Part shown: piece by piece, positions 1 through 9,463 of the stretch
Position numbering within the stretch: position 1 is the stretch's first letter
Layout: each line of letters starts with the position of its first letter
Source: CAZFBA01 sp964517135
GTDB lineage: Bacteria > Cyanobacteriota > Vampirovibrionia > JBFMGH01
Assembly (NCBI GenBank): GCA_964517135.1
Contig: CAZFBA010000034.1
Span: 1-39,050, forward strand
Length of the DNA: 39,050 bases
Direction of reading: 5' to 3'
Translations under genes and position numbers: made by a program
Notes under the pieces: generated by a model
Database searches by the model: none
Seen by the model: the letters and a program-made list of their open reading frames with translations, nothing else
What the model was told of the DNA's origin: nothing

Positions 1-55
1 TATTTTTAACAAAGTGTCAAAACATTGCAGGGAACAGAAGTTAGGGGGTCGGGTT
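1..55 (+). repeat. Partial copy of a dispersed repeat (right part)
   Basis: These bases match 31971-32025 almost throughout, with differences only near positions 2 and 12-18. The left part of the same repeat is at the far end of the window (38975-39050). The last 18 bases of the window are identical to bases 1-18, so joining end to start rebuilds one complete copy. No coding capacity is apparent. After base 55 this copy continues into unique sequence, whereas the internal copy continues into a long palindrome. Confidence 0.85.
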
Positions 56-110
56 AGCTATTGATTAATTTTATTGTATATTAAGCCCAACAGAATTGAA
101 TAAACCTATT

Positions 111-138
111 AAAACTACCTCTGCACTCTGGTAGTTTT
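111..138 (-). terminator. Hairpin, probable terminator of the decarboxylase gene
   Basis: A perfect 9-bp stem (AAAACTACC / GGTAGTTTT) surrounds a 10-base loop. Read on the minus strand, the right arm ends in a short T run. It lies about 150 bp beyond the stop codon of the minus-strand decarboxylase, with no other gene between. Bases 139-284 hold no gene I can support. The stem is modest, so the terminator role is an inference. Confidence 0.45.
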
Positions 139-284
139 ACTATAACTGCCTTTTATGGAATACGATACAATAAAACCATTACTCCAAAAGACAGGAAAAA
201 ATTATGATCTGGTTAGAAAATGTTATTATTGTATTAACAATGATATTAAGCCCTATAATATCTTTTATCATTTGCTAAAGGAAT

Positions 285-1640
285 TTATGATTCATAATAA
301 TGCTTTTCCAGTATTGTTATTATCTCTTCAACCCAGTCAAAATGCTCTGGTTTTAAAAGTGAGCTACGAAAAATTGTAACATATTCACTATCAGAAATTA
401 TATCAGGATGAAGGTTTAAAAATTTATCTGATGGCACTTTCAGTTTAGCCAGATAAAGAGGTTTATCTTTTGATAACATACAGGTTTTAAATATTTTTTC
501 AGTTTTTTCAGTAATAGCTTTAGTTGAAGCATCAACAGGAAAATAAGTCACTATATCAAGCTCAGGATAAATATACAATCGGTAACAACCAGTATCATTG
601 ATTAATGCTGCAAATTTCTTTGCACTTTCTCTGGTTTTTTTGAGTACAGGCCCAAGGCCATAGTCGTATTCCATTTCAAAACATTTTAATGTAAACCAGA
701 GTGCTGCCGCTGAAGCACCAGCACGGGAACATTCAAGGCTAATTTCTCCTAAATGCAAATCATTTGAAGTAAAATAAGTATATGGAGAATCATGTTTATA
801 GAATTTGCCCACTTCAGGATCTTTGAAAATTATACATCCACAACCATAAGGCTGCATACCCAGTTTGTGGGGGTCAAAAGCAATACTTTCACAGGAATAT
901 ATAGAACCAAAAATCTTAAAATTTTCTTCATATTTCTCAATACACTTATAATAACCACCATAAGCAGCATCAACATGTATCCTAAAGTTATATTTATCTT
1001 TTAAAACTATAATTTTATCAAGCTCATCAAGTGCACCCAGAGCTGTTGTCCCGAGTGTAACAACTATTGTACCTGCCTGTACTTCTGATAGTGCTTGCTG
1101 AAGAGCTTTTAGATACATTTTGCCAGAAGAAGTTGATGGTATTATTTCATAATCCAGTTTAAGGAGTTCGCAGGCTCTTTTATGGGTATAGTGAGCCTGG
1201 TCACTAATAAAAACAGGTCTATCTGGATAAATTTCTCTTGCAATCCAGAGAGCTTCAAGGTTTGCAATTGTTCCACTTGATGTTAGGTGCCCTAGATGGT
1301 CTGTATATCCAAATTTTTCAGCAAATAGATTAATAATTTCTTTTTCCATCCTGGCTGTTGCAGGGCCGCCATCAAGGGCATGGTTATTGGGATTGATCAT
1401 CATAGCTGCTACATACCCCATTATTGCTACCGGGTGGGGTGGTTTTAAAATTTGTCCTGCATAAAGCGGGTGATGAAAAGGATAATTATCCTGTAACTTA
1501 TTGATAAGTTCTTTTGTGAAGATTTTTAACTTATCTTTTTCTACCTTTAAGCTCTCATCTACTGTAAAATACGGGAACGATTCTTCCCATTGAGTAATAG
1601 CATCAATACATTCAAGCAACTCAGTTTTATAATTTTTCAT
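285..1640 (-). CDS. PLP-dependent group II amino acid decarboxylase family protein
   Basis: A 451-residue fold-type I PLP enzyme of the glutamate/tyrosine/diaminobutyrate decarboxylase group. Visible motifs are a glycine-rich cofactor-phosphate segment (SSGT, residues 121-124), His150 in a QAHYTHKRA segment placed like the residue that stacks on the PLP ring, Asp224 in HVDAAYGG (contacts the pyridine nitrogen) and Lys259 in DPHKLG (Schiff-base lysine). The N-terminal HHPLYAGQ and LDGGPA segments are also typical of the group. The family is cytosolic and usually makes amines from aromatic or acidic amino acids. The substrate cannot be read from sequence, and some relatives are aldehyde synthases. 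It is monocistronic, with a lipoprotein gene 52 bp upstream on the same strand. The ATG start is clear although the ribosome binding site is weak. Confidence 0.85.
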   Translation of the reverse strand: MKNYKTELLECIDAITQWEESFPYFTVDESLKVEKDKLKIFTKELINKLQDNYPFHHPLYAGQILKPPHPVAIMGYVAAMMINPNNHALDGGPATARMEKEIINLFAEKFGYTDHLGHLTSSGTIANLEALWIAREIYPDRPVFISDQAHYTHKRACELLKLDYEIIPSTSSGKMYLKALQQALSEVQAGTIVVTLGTTALGALDELDKIIVLKDKYNFRIHVDAAYGGYYKCIEKYEENFKIFGSIYSCESIAFDPHKLGMQPYGCGCIIFKDPEVGKFYKHDSPYTYFTSNDLHLGEISLECSRAGASAAALWFTLKCFEMEYDYGLGPVLKKTRESAKKFAALINDTGCYRLYIYPELDIVTYFPVDASTKAITEKTEKIFKTCMLSKDKPLYLAKLKVPSDKFLNLHPDIISDSEYVTIFRSSLLKPEHFDWVEEIITILEKHYYES

Positions 1641-1692
1641 TTATACCACAAAATCAGCTACATCTTAATTTCAGTATTAAATCACAATCAAA

Positions 1693-2289
1693 TTAAAACG
1701 CAATATCTTCTTCAAAAAGCTTATTGCTCTCTTCTGGAGGCGGTTCGCCTGTTATATTCTGTGAAGTATTTTCAGAAAAAACATCCTCAAAATCATCATA
1801 AAACTCTTGATCTGAGACTACTGATTCATTTAAAAATTTCTGATCAAAAGTGTTATTAGTGGAATTAAATTCACTTTCTATTTTAGTTGCTTCTTTTTCA
1901 GGATCAACAATTTTTTCTTGTCTTGTTCCTGTTTTAAATGTATATCCTGTAGCTTTCTTGTATGTTATTGATGATGATTCTGGTTGATTTTCGCCTGTTT
2001 TATTGTTTATATAATCTTTTACTTCTGGGGTTTCATGAAGAATATTGAGCTTCTTATTAATATTGTTAATCTTTTTATTAAGTTCATTAAGCTTTTTTTT
2101 GTTATATTTATCATTTTTAAGGGTTTTTGAATATTCTTCAGTAAGCTTAAACCTTTGCATTTCAAGTTCTGTATATACTGCGAGATTATCTTTTTCATCT
2201 ATAGTTATTTTTTTGGCACCACAGGAAGTTACAAATATTAGTATAATAAGAAAAACAAAGAATTTTTTCAAAATATACCTCTCTATCAT
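1693..2289 (-). CDS. Small lipoprotein with coiled-coil region, function unknown
   Basis: A 198-residue protein with a basic N-terminus, a hydrophobic stretch (about residues 9-20) and a lipobox-like VTSC placing the lipidated cysteine at residue 23. Residues 40-90 are rich in Lys, Leu and Asn with heptad-like spacing, so a short coiled coil is likely. The C-terminal half is acidic, rich in Glu, Ser and Asn, and probably disordered. It is predicted to be exported and membrane-anchored. I recognise no family. It precedes the decarboxylase on the same strand with a 52-bp gap, so co-transcription is possible but unproven. Confidence 0.7.
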   Translation of the reverse strand: MIERYILKKFFVFLIILIFVTSCGAKKITIDEKDNLAVYTELEMQRFKLTEEYSKTLKNDKYNKKKLNELNKKINNINKKLNILHETPEVKDYINNKTGENQPESSSITYKKATGYTFKTGTRQEKIVDPEKEATKIESEFNSTNNTFDQKFLNESVVSDQEFYDDFEDVFSENTSQNITGEPPPEESNKLFEEDIAF

Positions 2290-2641
2290 TATCGATTGTA
2301 ATTATAAAGAATACTTTTGTATTAATAATACCCAACAAAACATTGTCTATGTTACTTTTAGTAAAGGGATACAACTATTTTAAAAGTCAGAAAACCTTTT
2401 CAATAAAAGCTTTTCAATAAAATACATAAATTTTTACTAAATTTTTTTTCTGAAAACAGAAAACGGGTTCTCATTTTCCAAAAATTATACTATAATTTTA
2501 ATAATAAGTAAATATTTTCATGTGTATTTTGTTAAATTTATAACATTAAATGCGAGATTATGGTTATATTTTTACTAAAAATAATGTAACCTGTTTCTTA
2601 AAGACTCCAATGAAATTTTACCCATATATTCTGGAGAATTT
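2290..2641 (+). promoter_or_regulatory. Divergent intergenic region with candidate pilin-operon promoter
   Basis: This 352-bp AT-rich gap separates the minus-strand lipoprotein from the plus-strand pilin operon and must hold promoters for both. A TATAAT sits at 2491-2496, with a TTCTCA 17 bp upstream (2468-2473) as a weak -35. This would leave a leader of roughly 140 bases before the ATG at 2642. A second AT-rich stretch near 2560-2580 could serve instead. No gene or structured RNA was recognised. The ribosome binding site for 2642 is CTGGAG just upstream. Confidence 0.35.
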
Positions 2642-4534
2642 ATGAAGAGAAATAGTTATGGTTCTGCTCTTATCCTTGTAATGACACTGGCAACCGTCTT
2701 ATTACTGGTCGCACTTGCTACCAGCACAGCTTCTGTATCTGATGTAAACCTGACAATAGATGAAAAACTTAAAGCAGAACTTGAGCTTGCCTGTGAATCA
2801 GGTTTAAATAGGGCAAAAGCAAAACTTCATGAAGCTTATACTACTGACAACCTTACTCTTGAGCCTGATATCAGCTTTCAGGGTACCAGTACTGATGATA
2901 CAGGCACTTCACCAGATGAAAGGGTCTTTTCTTTCAGCGACACAGATCTTGCTGATGAAGAATTTGTCTCTGGAACATATATGGACTATTATCAATATAC
3001 TGAAACAACCGACAGTGGTAAGTCTATAATTGTTAGATACGGCATAAAAGAAGAACAGGATTGGCAAAGAAAACCTGAATATACTATAGAAACTGTAAAT
3101 GTAGAGGCTAGCGCTTATGCAGATGGTTATGGCTGGGTTGGAATGAGAGAAAAAGCCTTTATTAGAAGGTCAACACTCTTTATGTATAGTATTTTCTTTG
3201 AAGATGAACTTGAAGTATTACCAGGGGCTAATCATGAAATTACTGGTTTAATTCATACAAATAAAGATATGTATCTCGGCACTCATGCAAATCTAAAAGT
3301 CTACACTGACGGTATGACGGCTGCCGGCGAAATATATAACAGACGCTATAACAGCACAGAAAATATGGGAGGATCCGTTTCAATCACCCGGGGCAACAAA
3401 GAAGGATCTTTGCAATCAATGACCTCTGACAATCTTGACTCTGATTATTATGTTGACGAAACAGATAACTGGGTTACAAAAGCCACTCAACGCTGGCAGG
3501 GCTCAGTAAAAGATTCTAATCTGGGTGCAAAAAAGCTTAAAGCCCCCAATTTACAATCTATAGAACCCGGTGGATATTATGATCAAAACTCCACTATGAA
3601 AATAAACGTTCTAACCCAGGGTAGAAGCGCACCAGCTTATGAAATTACCTATAAAGGGGTTACTTATGCCCCTGTAGAAGCAACAGAAGATGAGGATACT
3701 GGTAAATATACTGCCTTTAACGGAGCCCTGACTGAAACAGAATTCTGGGATAACAGAGAATCAGCATCTACAGGCCAGAAAGTTAAAACAACTGACCTAG
3801 ATATAAGTAAAATTAATAACATTATTTCTACTTCAGGAGATCAGCTTGAAAACCTTGATGATGATGGCGTTCTGGTATATCTAACCAGAGATGATGCTGT
3901 TGCTGACAATGATGGAAACCCTTATACCCCTGATCCTGGTAGAAACGTTACCGGTTTTAAGTTTACAAATGGTGATCAATTACCTGCACCAATGACTTTT
4001 GTAAGTAACCTGCCTGTTTATGTTCAGGGAGATTTTAATAAACATACCTCTGAAACTCCCTCACTGGATGACTGGCGACCTGCTGCCGTTGTTTCTGATT
4101 CTATTTCTGTTCTGTCCAATAGCTGGCAGGATAGCGAAAACCAGAGTCCTAACCTTAAAAATGCCAGTAATACAGAGTTTAATCTGGTATTTGTTACAGG
4201 AAATGTTCCAACAAACCCAAATTCTGGCCAGTATAGCGGCGGCTTTGAAAATTTTCCCAGAATGTGTGAAAACTGGAGCAACAAAACCCTTTCCATTAAA
4301 GGAGGCTTTATTCAGCTCTTTAGAAGTCAATTTGCTACAGGAAACTGGGTATACGGAGGCAACAACTATACAGCACCAGGCTTGAGAAACTGGGCTGCTG
4401 AACCAAGATTTCAAAACCTGAACGATCTTCCACCTACTTTTACCGATCTTTTCCCCAGTGTAGACCAGGGTATCATTTATACTAACTGGAAACTTATTAG
4501 TAATCAGGAGTCTAACCTTGTTGAATCACAATAA
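2642..4534 (+). CDS. PilX-like large type IV pilus assembly protein
   Basis: A 630-residue protein whose first 30 residues form a prepilin-like N-terminus: a short basic head (MKRN), then SALILVMTLATVLLLVALA as one membrane helix. The helix resembles the PilX N-terminal domain, where the Glu5 of true pilins is often missing. The remaining ~600 residues are a large, polar, probably beta-rich extracellular domain with many Thr, Asn and Asp residues. Typical PilX is far shorter, so this may be an adhesin-tipped or surface-exposed version. It is the first gene of a four-gene operon with three prepilin-like genes, the next starting 17 bp before its stop. It likely acts at the pilus tip or in a pseudopilus. 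The PilX name rests on the N-terminus and context only. Confidence 0.65.
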   Translation: MKRNSYGSALILVMTLATVLLLVALATSTASVSDVNLTIDEKLKAELELACESGLNRAKAKLHEAYTTDNLTLEPDISFQGTSTDDTGTSPDERVFSFSDTDLADEEFVSGTYMDYYQYTETTDSGKSIIVRYGIKEEQDWQRKPEYTIETVNVEASAYADGYGWVGMREKAFIRRSTLFMYSIFFEDELEVLPGANHEITGLIHTNKDMYLGTHANLKVYTDGMTAAGEIYNRRYNSTENMGGSVSITRGNKEGSLQSMTSDNLDSDYYVDETDNWVTKATQRWQGSVKDSNLGAKKLKAPNLQSIEPGGYYDQNSTMKINVLTQGRSAPAYEITYKGVTYAPVEATEDEDTGKYTAFNGALTETEFWDNRESASTGQKVKTTDLDISKINNIISTSGDQLENLDDDGVLVYLTRDDAVADNDGNPYTPDPGRNVTGFKFTNGDQLPAPMTFVSNLPVYVQGDFNKHTSETPSLDDWRPAAVVSDSISVLSNSWQDSENQSPNLKNASNTEFNLVFVTGNVPTNPNSGQYSGGFENFPRMCENWSNKTLSIKGGFIQLFRSQFATGNWVYGGNNYTAPGLRNWAAEPRFQNLNDLPPTFTDLFPSVDQGIIYTNWKLISNQESNLVESQ

Positions 4535-5054
4535 AATACTCCAAAAAAGAACATCAGGAGTTACATTTATTGAATTACTTGTAACAGTAGTAATTATTTC
4601 TGTTATGATGACACTTGCTTTCACAAATTATAATAATACTATTAACAGACAATCAACCAGTAATGCCACTGATCAGGCTGCTTTTGCACTTAAAGAAGCC
4701 AGACAATACGCAAAAAGAAACGGCATTATAACTCAGGTATTTTTTCCTGTCTCTCAAAATGAGTATGAAATATATGCAGGAACATCAAAAATCTTATCAT
4801 CTTCAGATTCTGGAGAAGGATCAGGAGTATTACCTTCAAATACTAAGATTTTAAGTAACTCATGCGGTGAGTTTTATTTCTACATAGATGGTACACCCCT
4901 GATAGATTATACCGAAACAGTTGAAGATAATGGAGATAAAGTAATTATTATTAATCCGGTTGACGAAACCTGCACTATTAAAATAGGCATTAGTGATTCT
5001 AATTCTAAAACTATTAAGGTACACGCTTTTTCAGGAAATATAACCTATGATTAA
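4518..5054 (+). CDS. Type IV prepilin-like protein (GspH/FimT-like minor pilin)
   Basis: 178 residues. It carries a textbook class of prepilin signal: a basic head ending near KRTSG, then VTFIELLVTVVIISVMM with the conserved Glu five residues after the likely PilD cleavage site. The downstream region (ATDQAAFALKEARQYAKRNG) matches the amphipathic helix of GspH/FimT pseudopilins, followed by a beta-rich C-terminal half. The gene overlaps its neighbours on both sides (17 bp with the PilX-like gene, 8 bp with the next), which indicates translational coupling. Predicted role: minor pilin priming a type IV pilus or pseudopilus. Confidence 0.8.
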   Translation: MLNHNKILQKRTSGVTFIELLVTVVIISVMMTLAFTNYNNTINRQSTSNATDQAAFALKEARQYAKRNGIITQVFFPVSQNEYEIYAGTSKILSSSDSGEGSGVLPSNTKILSNSCGEFYFYIDGTPLIDYTETVEDNGDKVIIINPVDETCTIKIGISDSNSKTIKVHAFSGNITYD

Positions 5055-5760
5055 AAAAGAATCAGGTGTAAACATATTTGAAGTAATGATTGCCACAACA
5101 ATATTAACTATTGTTACAATATCTCTTGCTGAATTTGCTTTTAATTTGACAGATGCCGCCAATATACATTCTCAAGAAATAGAAGAAGTAATGGATATGA
5201 GAAATGCTTCTGAACGTATTCGAGATAAAGTAAAGCGTGCAGCATATATTTATCCTTCTGGGGTTGACCTTGAGCTGTATGCTTATAACCTGGACTCTGA
5301 AAAAACTCTTTATCAAACAAATACCTCCAATGCTATAGCTCTCATGGTTCATAATAATCAGGATCTAGATAGTAGTTCCAGCTACTTTTACCATATATAT
5401 GTTTATTTTCTCAGAGAAAATACAGATGAAAACACTTATGAACTCTGTGAACTGGCTTCAGCAGCTGATTATAACTGGTCAATTAATCAGAATCCTGCTG
5501 AATATCATACTACTATTAATGGCTGGGTAACAGTCATAGCAAAAGACATAGACCCTCAAAATACTTATTTGACTTATTATCTCAACCCTGTTAACGGTAA
5601 AACTGACTATTCATTGATTGGAGAAGAAGGAGGCGTTTCAACTTATGACTTAAATGCCTTGATTAAGGGCATTAGTTGGGATATAACAATGATTAAAAAT
5701 AACTCTCTGGAAATAGGAATAAAAGGATTTGCCCGAAATGTACCGAGAAATATTGAATAA
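5047..5760 (+). CDS. Prepilin-like protein (PilW/GspJ-like)
   Basis: 237 residues. The N-terminus has a short basic head (MIKKESG) and then VNIFEVMIATTILTIVTISL, a prepilin transmembrane segment with Glu at the expected position. Length and position in the operon (third, between FimT-like and PilV-like genes) fit PilW/GspJ-type minor pilins. The C-terminal part is polar and Tyr/Asn-rich. The start overlaps the previous stop by 8 bp and the end overlaps the next gene. No downstream pilus motor, secretin or peptidase gene is in the window. Confidence 0.7.
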   Translation: MIKKESGVNIFEVMIATTILTIVTISLAEFAFNLTDAANIHSQEIEEVMDMRNASERIRDKVKRAAYIYPSGVDLELYAYNLDSEKTLYQTNTSNAIALMVHNNQDLDSSSSYFYHIYVYFLRENTDENTYELCELASAADYNWSINQNPAEYHTTINGWVTVIAKDIDPQNTYLTYYLNPVNGKTDYSLIGEEGGVSTYDLNALIKGISWDITMIKNNSLEIGIKGFARNVPRNIE

Positions 5761-6175
5761 TCACAAACATAGAAACTCAAAAGGCTACACATTGCTTGAA
5801 ATTCTTGTAGCAATGTTGTTTTTTGGCATATTGGTATTGAGTTTAAGCCATACACTTACCAGCAGCTTTATGCTAACAGGTAAAGACAAAAAAATTGCCA
5901 ACGCTAATAACCTTGCTATTCGTTATTTAAGAGAAGTAGAACTTGAGTGGCGCACTATGAATGCTTTTGATTCTGGAACTTTACCTGATGTAAGTAATTC
6001 ATATACAGTAAACGGTAAATATTATGTCAATGTCAGCACTCAGGATCTCGTATTTAACCAGGCAGGTGACGTTATTGTCAGGAGAGTTACAGTTAAATAT
6101 AAATCAAATGACCTTACAGACGGTGATAACATTGTTAAAGTCTATCTTGATTTTTTCAGACCTGATAACGTCTGA
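5738..6175 (+). CDS. Prepilin-like protein (PilV/GspI-like)
   Basis: 145 residues from the ATG at 5738. An upstream in-frame TTG at 5729 would add three residues, but AAGGA at 5723-5727 is correctly spaced only for 5738. The prepilin motif is clear: NSKGYTLLEILVAMLFFGIL with processing after Gly and Glu at position 5 of the mature chain. The short globular domain matches PilV/GspI-type minor pilins. It is the last gene of the four-gene operon, overlaps the previous gene by 23 bp and is tail-to-tail with fliG 33 bp away. No strong terminator was seen in that gap. Confidence 0.75.
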   Translation: MYREILNNHKHRNSKGYTLLEILVAMLFFGILVLSLSHTLTSSFMLTGKDKKIANANNLAIRYLREVELEWRTMNAFDSGTLPDVSNSYTVNGKYYVNVSTQDLVFNQAGDVIVRRVTVKYKSNDLTDGDNIVKVYLDFFRPDNV

Positions 6176-6208
6176 TGTTTATATATTTTCATTAATATTA
6201 ACACATAG

Positions 6209-7240
6209 CTAAAACAGAAGATCTTCTTCATCTCCTCGAGAAATAATGATTTCTCCTGTAGACTCAAGAGCTCTAATAATGCCAACTATCTTTGTTTGCA
6301 TTTCCTGAACATCTTTTGCTCTGACCGGGCCCATATATTCCATGTCATCTTTAAGCATATTTCCTGCCCGTTCTGACATATTTTTAAATATTTTTTCTTT
6401 AACTTCTTCATTGGCTCCTTTAAGAGCAAGAGCAAGGTCTTTTGTCTCTACTTCTCTCAGCATACGCTGAATTGCCCTGTCATCAAGCTGTACAAGATCC
6501 TCAAAAACAAACATCAGTTCTCTAACATTCTCTGCTAATTCAGGGTCAGTTTCTTCAAGAGACTCCATAATAGCTTTTTCAGTTGTTCTGTCAGCCCTGT
6601 TAAGTATATCTGCAAGCGATTCAATACCGCCAGCTTTTGAAAAATCCTGTGAAACAATGGAAGAAAATTTATTTTCAAGTATTCTTTCAACCTCAGCAAG
6701 AACTTCAGGGTTTGTTCTATCCATATTTGAAATTCTGCTTGCAATAGCAGCCTGCATTTTTGATGGAAGATTATTTAACACTGCTGCTGCTTTTTCAGGC
6801 CTTAAATATGCAAGTACTAGCGAAACTAACTGAGGGTTTTCACTCTGAAATGATGTGGCCAGCTGAGAAGGATCTGCTTCATTAAAGAATTGAAATGGTG
6901 TACTCTGCAATGACGCCATCATTTTATCCAGAATAGCACTGGCTTTTTTATCTCCATAAGTTGATTCAAGCAATTGCCTTGCATAGTTAACGCCTCCCTG
7001 TGCCATAAGGCCACTTGCCTGAAATAAACTATGAAATTCTTCAAGAATAACTTCAAGATGGGCTTGAGGCACTTTGTGTAAAGCAGCTATTTCAAGTGTG
7101 ATGTGTTCAATTTCATCTTCATCACTTATGTTCTTTAATATCTCTGAAGCCGCCTCGGGCCCCAATAAAATTAATAATGCTGCTACTTTTTGCGCATTCG
7201 TCATTGTACCAACGTCAATAGTACGATCCTTCTGTGCCAC
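6209..7240 (-). CDS. fliG: Flagellar motor switch protein FliG
   Basis: 343 residues, the normal length. FliG forms the upper C-ring, binds FliF through its N-terminal domain and contacts MotA stator units through its C-terminal domain. Seen here: an N-terminal domain beginning MTNAQKVAALLILLGPEAA; an ENPQ (134-137) in place of the classical EHPQ armadillo motif; and a C-terminal torque helix with SERAGNMLKDDMEYMGPVR, keeping the charged Arg, Asp-Asp and Arg of the family. The start is GTG (7240) with AAAGGGG seven to eight bases upstream. It is the only classical flagellar gene in the window, so the other flagellar genes must be elsewhere. Confidence 0.95.
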   Translation of the reverse strand: MAQKDRTIDVGTMTNAQKVAALLILLGPEAASEILKNISDEDEIEHITLEIAALHKVPQAHLEVILEEFHSLFQASGLMAQGGVNYARQLLESTYGDKKASAILDKMMASLQSTPFQFFNEADPSQLATSFQSENPQLVSLVLAYLRPEKAAAVLNNLPSKMQAAIASRISNMDRTNPEVLAEVERILENKFSSIVSQDFSKAGGIESLADILNRADRTTEKAIMESLEETDPELAENVRELMFVFEDLVQLDDRAIQRMLREVETKDLALALKGANEEVKEKIFKNMSERAGNMLKDDMEYMGPVRAKDVQEMQTKIVGIIRALESTGEIIISRGDEEDLLF

Positions 7241-7561
7241 AATGCCCCTTTCCGGTGTTTATGGTTATTGCTCGTCTATTACTATTCTATTATTGAATGT
7301 AATTTTGTGCCAGTATTGTAAAAATTCTCTTAAAAACCTGAAAATGCTTTTCAAACAGAATTTTTTTCTCTTTTAAACTGTCATAACTTAATCGTAATGA
7401 ACATATTCTCTAATATTTACTTTGTTTTCTGAAATTGAGGGACCCAAAAAAATTTTTCGTATAAATTTAAAAATACTAGCAACAAAAAACTTTTTGATGT
7501 TTTATTTAGGTGGGGAATAAATTCTATTTAAACCTGGAGAGTAGTTAATAGGGGATAAAAT
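7241..7561. other. Divergent intergenic region fliG / 5'-nucleotidase
   Basis: A 321-bp AT-rich gap between two divergent genes. The only firm signals are the Shine-Dalgarno sequences: AAAGGGG on the minus strand for fliG and AGGGG at 7550-7554 for the TTG start at 7562. Promoters for both genes should lie here, but I could not pick convincing -35/-10 pairs. No gene or repeat was recognised. Confidence 0.5.
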
Positions 7562-9463
7562 TTGATAGTTGGGGGTATTTCACCAGGAAATGCTTATTAT
7601 AGTAAGTGTTTGAAGATTAATGGTTCTGCTTGTAATCATAATAGCAATGGGGTTTCCGTTGCAAAAAGTGCTGTAAAACCAGATATTAATAACATTATTA
7701 TGTTTGCTGGCAAAAAACTAAAAGAGGCAATTGAAAGGCCTTTAACATTACTTTATATGGCAGATACCCACAGCAATACCGAAAACATACCCAGGCTAAA
7801 AACTGCTATTGATGGCATAAAAGGTAATTATGATAATACCTTAACCCTTCATGCAGGTGATTTTGGACTTGGGAATGGTAATTTATCCCTTCAGGTAGAT
7901 CTATTAAATGATCTGGGCGTTCAATACGCTACCCTGGGTAACCATGAGTTTTTTGTCAAATCTAAACACCTTGCAAAAGCCCTGAAAAAAGCTGATTTTC
8001 AGGTTATCGTTAACAATCTGGATATAGAAAAAAATAACCCACTTAAACCTTTAGAAAATAATAAACTTGTTAAATCTACTGTTAAAGAAATTAATGGGGT
8101 GGAATATGGGCTGATTGGAGCCACTACACAGGATATTAATGGCACCAGTTACCAAAAATTTACAAAAGGAATTGTTGCTGTCGAAGCCAAAAATGAGATC
8201 AGAAGAGATGTTGAACAGCTTGAAAAGCAGGGTGTCAACCGTATTATACTTGTTTCTCACCTTGGACTTGAATTAGATAAAGAAATAGCTCAAACCATAC
8301 CCGGTATTGATGTTATCGTCGGCGGTCATGACCACATTAAAATGAATGGAATTAAAAAAGGTGTTAATTTATTTGAATCAAAAAGAAATAATGAACCTGT
8401 TTTAATACTTCACTCAGGTGAATATGGAGAAAACCTCGGTGTAAGTCACCTCGTATTTAATAAAAATGGCCTGTTAAAGATTAATGATAACCAGCCTAAA
8501 GTAAAATCTAACATTCAAACAAGATTAAGAAACTTTGTATATTCACTTGGCACGATTGCAGATAGAATAATAAATATTAATACCACAGAAAATCAGCTTA
8601 TCAATGTATCAAAACTTCCTAAAGAAAAGAACATGTCAGCTATGCTTGACAAAGAATTAACCCTGATAGCACAGACTAAAAAAGATATTAGCTGTGAATG
8701 GCCAGTATGGGAACCTAACCTGCTTGGAACCCTTACAGCAGACGCAGTTAAAGAGCTTACAGGTGCTGAAATTGTCCTTATTCAATCCGGTGGACTTCGA
8801 CAGGATATTAAAAAAGGGCCCGTATTCGCTGAAATAATTAAAAATCAGGTTATACCCTATGATACAAATATAGTTACAGTGAAATTAACAGGCCAGCAAA
8901 TTTTAGACGCACTGAATAACGGGGCATCAAGTGCAGGAACCATAGAAAAGCCCGGAATAATGCATGTCTCAGGGTTAAGATATTCTTATGATGCACTGTC
9001 AGCACCAGATGAAAGAATTAAGCCGGAAAATGTTACTATAGAAACATCTGCCGGTGACCAGAAACTGGATCTTAATAAAACCTATATCGTAGGATTCGAT
9101 AAATTTCTACTTAAAGGCTGTGAAGGGTTTACTTCACTAAAAGATGCTGAGGTGGTAAAGGAATACAAGGGCCAAAGTTATCCTACAGCTCTCATAGAAT
9201 ATATTGAACACTATAGCGATAACCCTGAACGTATGTACCCGGATGTTTCAAGCAGAATAACTGTTCTAAACAGGCCCTTTGGAAGTCTTGCAGAAAATAT
9301 TATGTACCTGAAAAAGAAACTAAAATCTCAAATCGAAAATACCCTTATTAATATTGAAAATAATCATTCACAAACCCGAATGAGCATTAAACAAAGACTC
9401 TCAGACCTTATTAATGCTAAAAACTCTCTTGAAACAGACTCAAAAGATAAAAAATATGCTTAA
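7562..9463 (+). CDS. 5'-nucleotidase / metallophosphatase of the UshA family
   Basis: 633 residues. The metallophosphatase domain (about 60-300) shows all the metal-site motifs: Asp68-x-His70, Gly-Asp100, Asn127-His128 in GNHE, His233 in SHLG and His256/His258 in GGHDH. The C-terminal domain (about 350-570) has NLLGTLTADAV and QSGGLRQDI, typical of 5'-nucleotidase C-terminal substrate-binding domains. The family hydrolyses nucleotides, cyclic nucleotides or UDP-sugars, usually outside the cytoplasm. Unusually, no classical signal peptide is seen: about 55 polar residues come first. The end (about 575-633) is a charged, helical tail. The TTG start is backed by AGGGG seven bases upstream. Exact substrate and location are open. 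Confidence 0.9.
   Translation: MIVGGISPGNAYYSKCLKINGSACNHNSNGVSVAKSAVKPDINNIIMFAGKKLKEAIERPLTLLYMADTHSNTENIPRLKTAIDGIKGNYDNTLTLHAGDFGLGNGNLSLQVDLLNDLGVQYATLGNHEFFVKSKHLAKALKKADFQVIVNNLDIEKNNPLKPLENNKLVKSTVKEINGVEYGLIGATTQDINGTSYQKFTKGIVAVEAKNEIRRDVEQLEKQGVNRIILVSHLGLELDKEIAQTIPGIDVIVGGHDHIKMNGIKKGVNLFESKRNNEPVLILHSGEYGENLGVSHLVFNKNGLLKINDNQPKVKSNIQTRLRNFVYSLGTIADRIININTTENQLINVSKLPKEKNMSAMLDKELTLIAQTKKDISCEWPVWEPNLLGTLTADAVKELTGAEIVLIQSGGLRQDIKKGPVFAEIIKNQVIPYDTNIVTVKLTGQQILDALNNGASSAGTIEKPGIMHVSGLRYSYDALSAPDERIKPENVTIETSAGDQKLDLNKTYIVGFDKFLLKGCEGFTSLKDAEVVKEYKGQSYPTALIEYIEHYSDNPERMYPDVSSRITVLNRPFGSLAENIMYLKKKLKSQIENTLINIENNHSQTRMSIKQRLSDLINAKNSLETDSKDKKYA

Noticed and set aside
155..379. A 74-codon plus-strand frame
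   Set aside because: It overlaps the end of the decarboxylase gene, lies next to a terminator hairpin, and has neither a ribosome binding site nor a recognisable product.
4024..4414. Antisense and alternate-frame ORFs of 90-121 codons inside the PilX-like gene
   Set aside because: Shadows of a well-supported long gene, with no start signals of their own and improbable composition.
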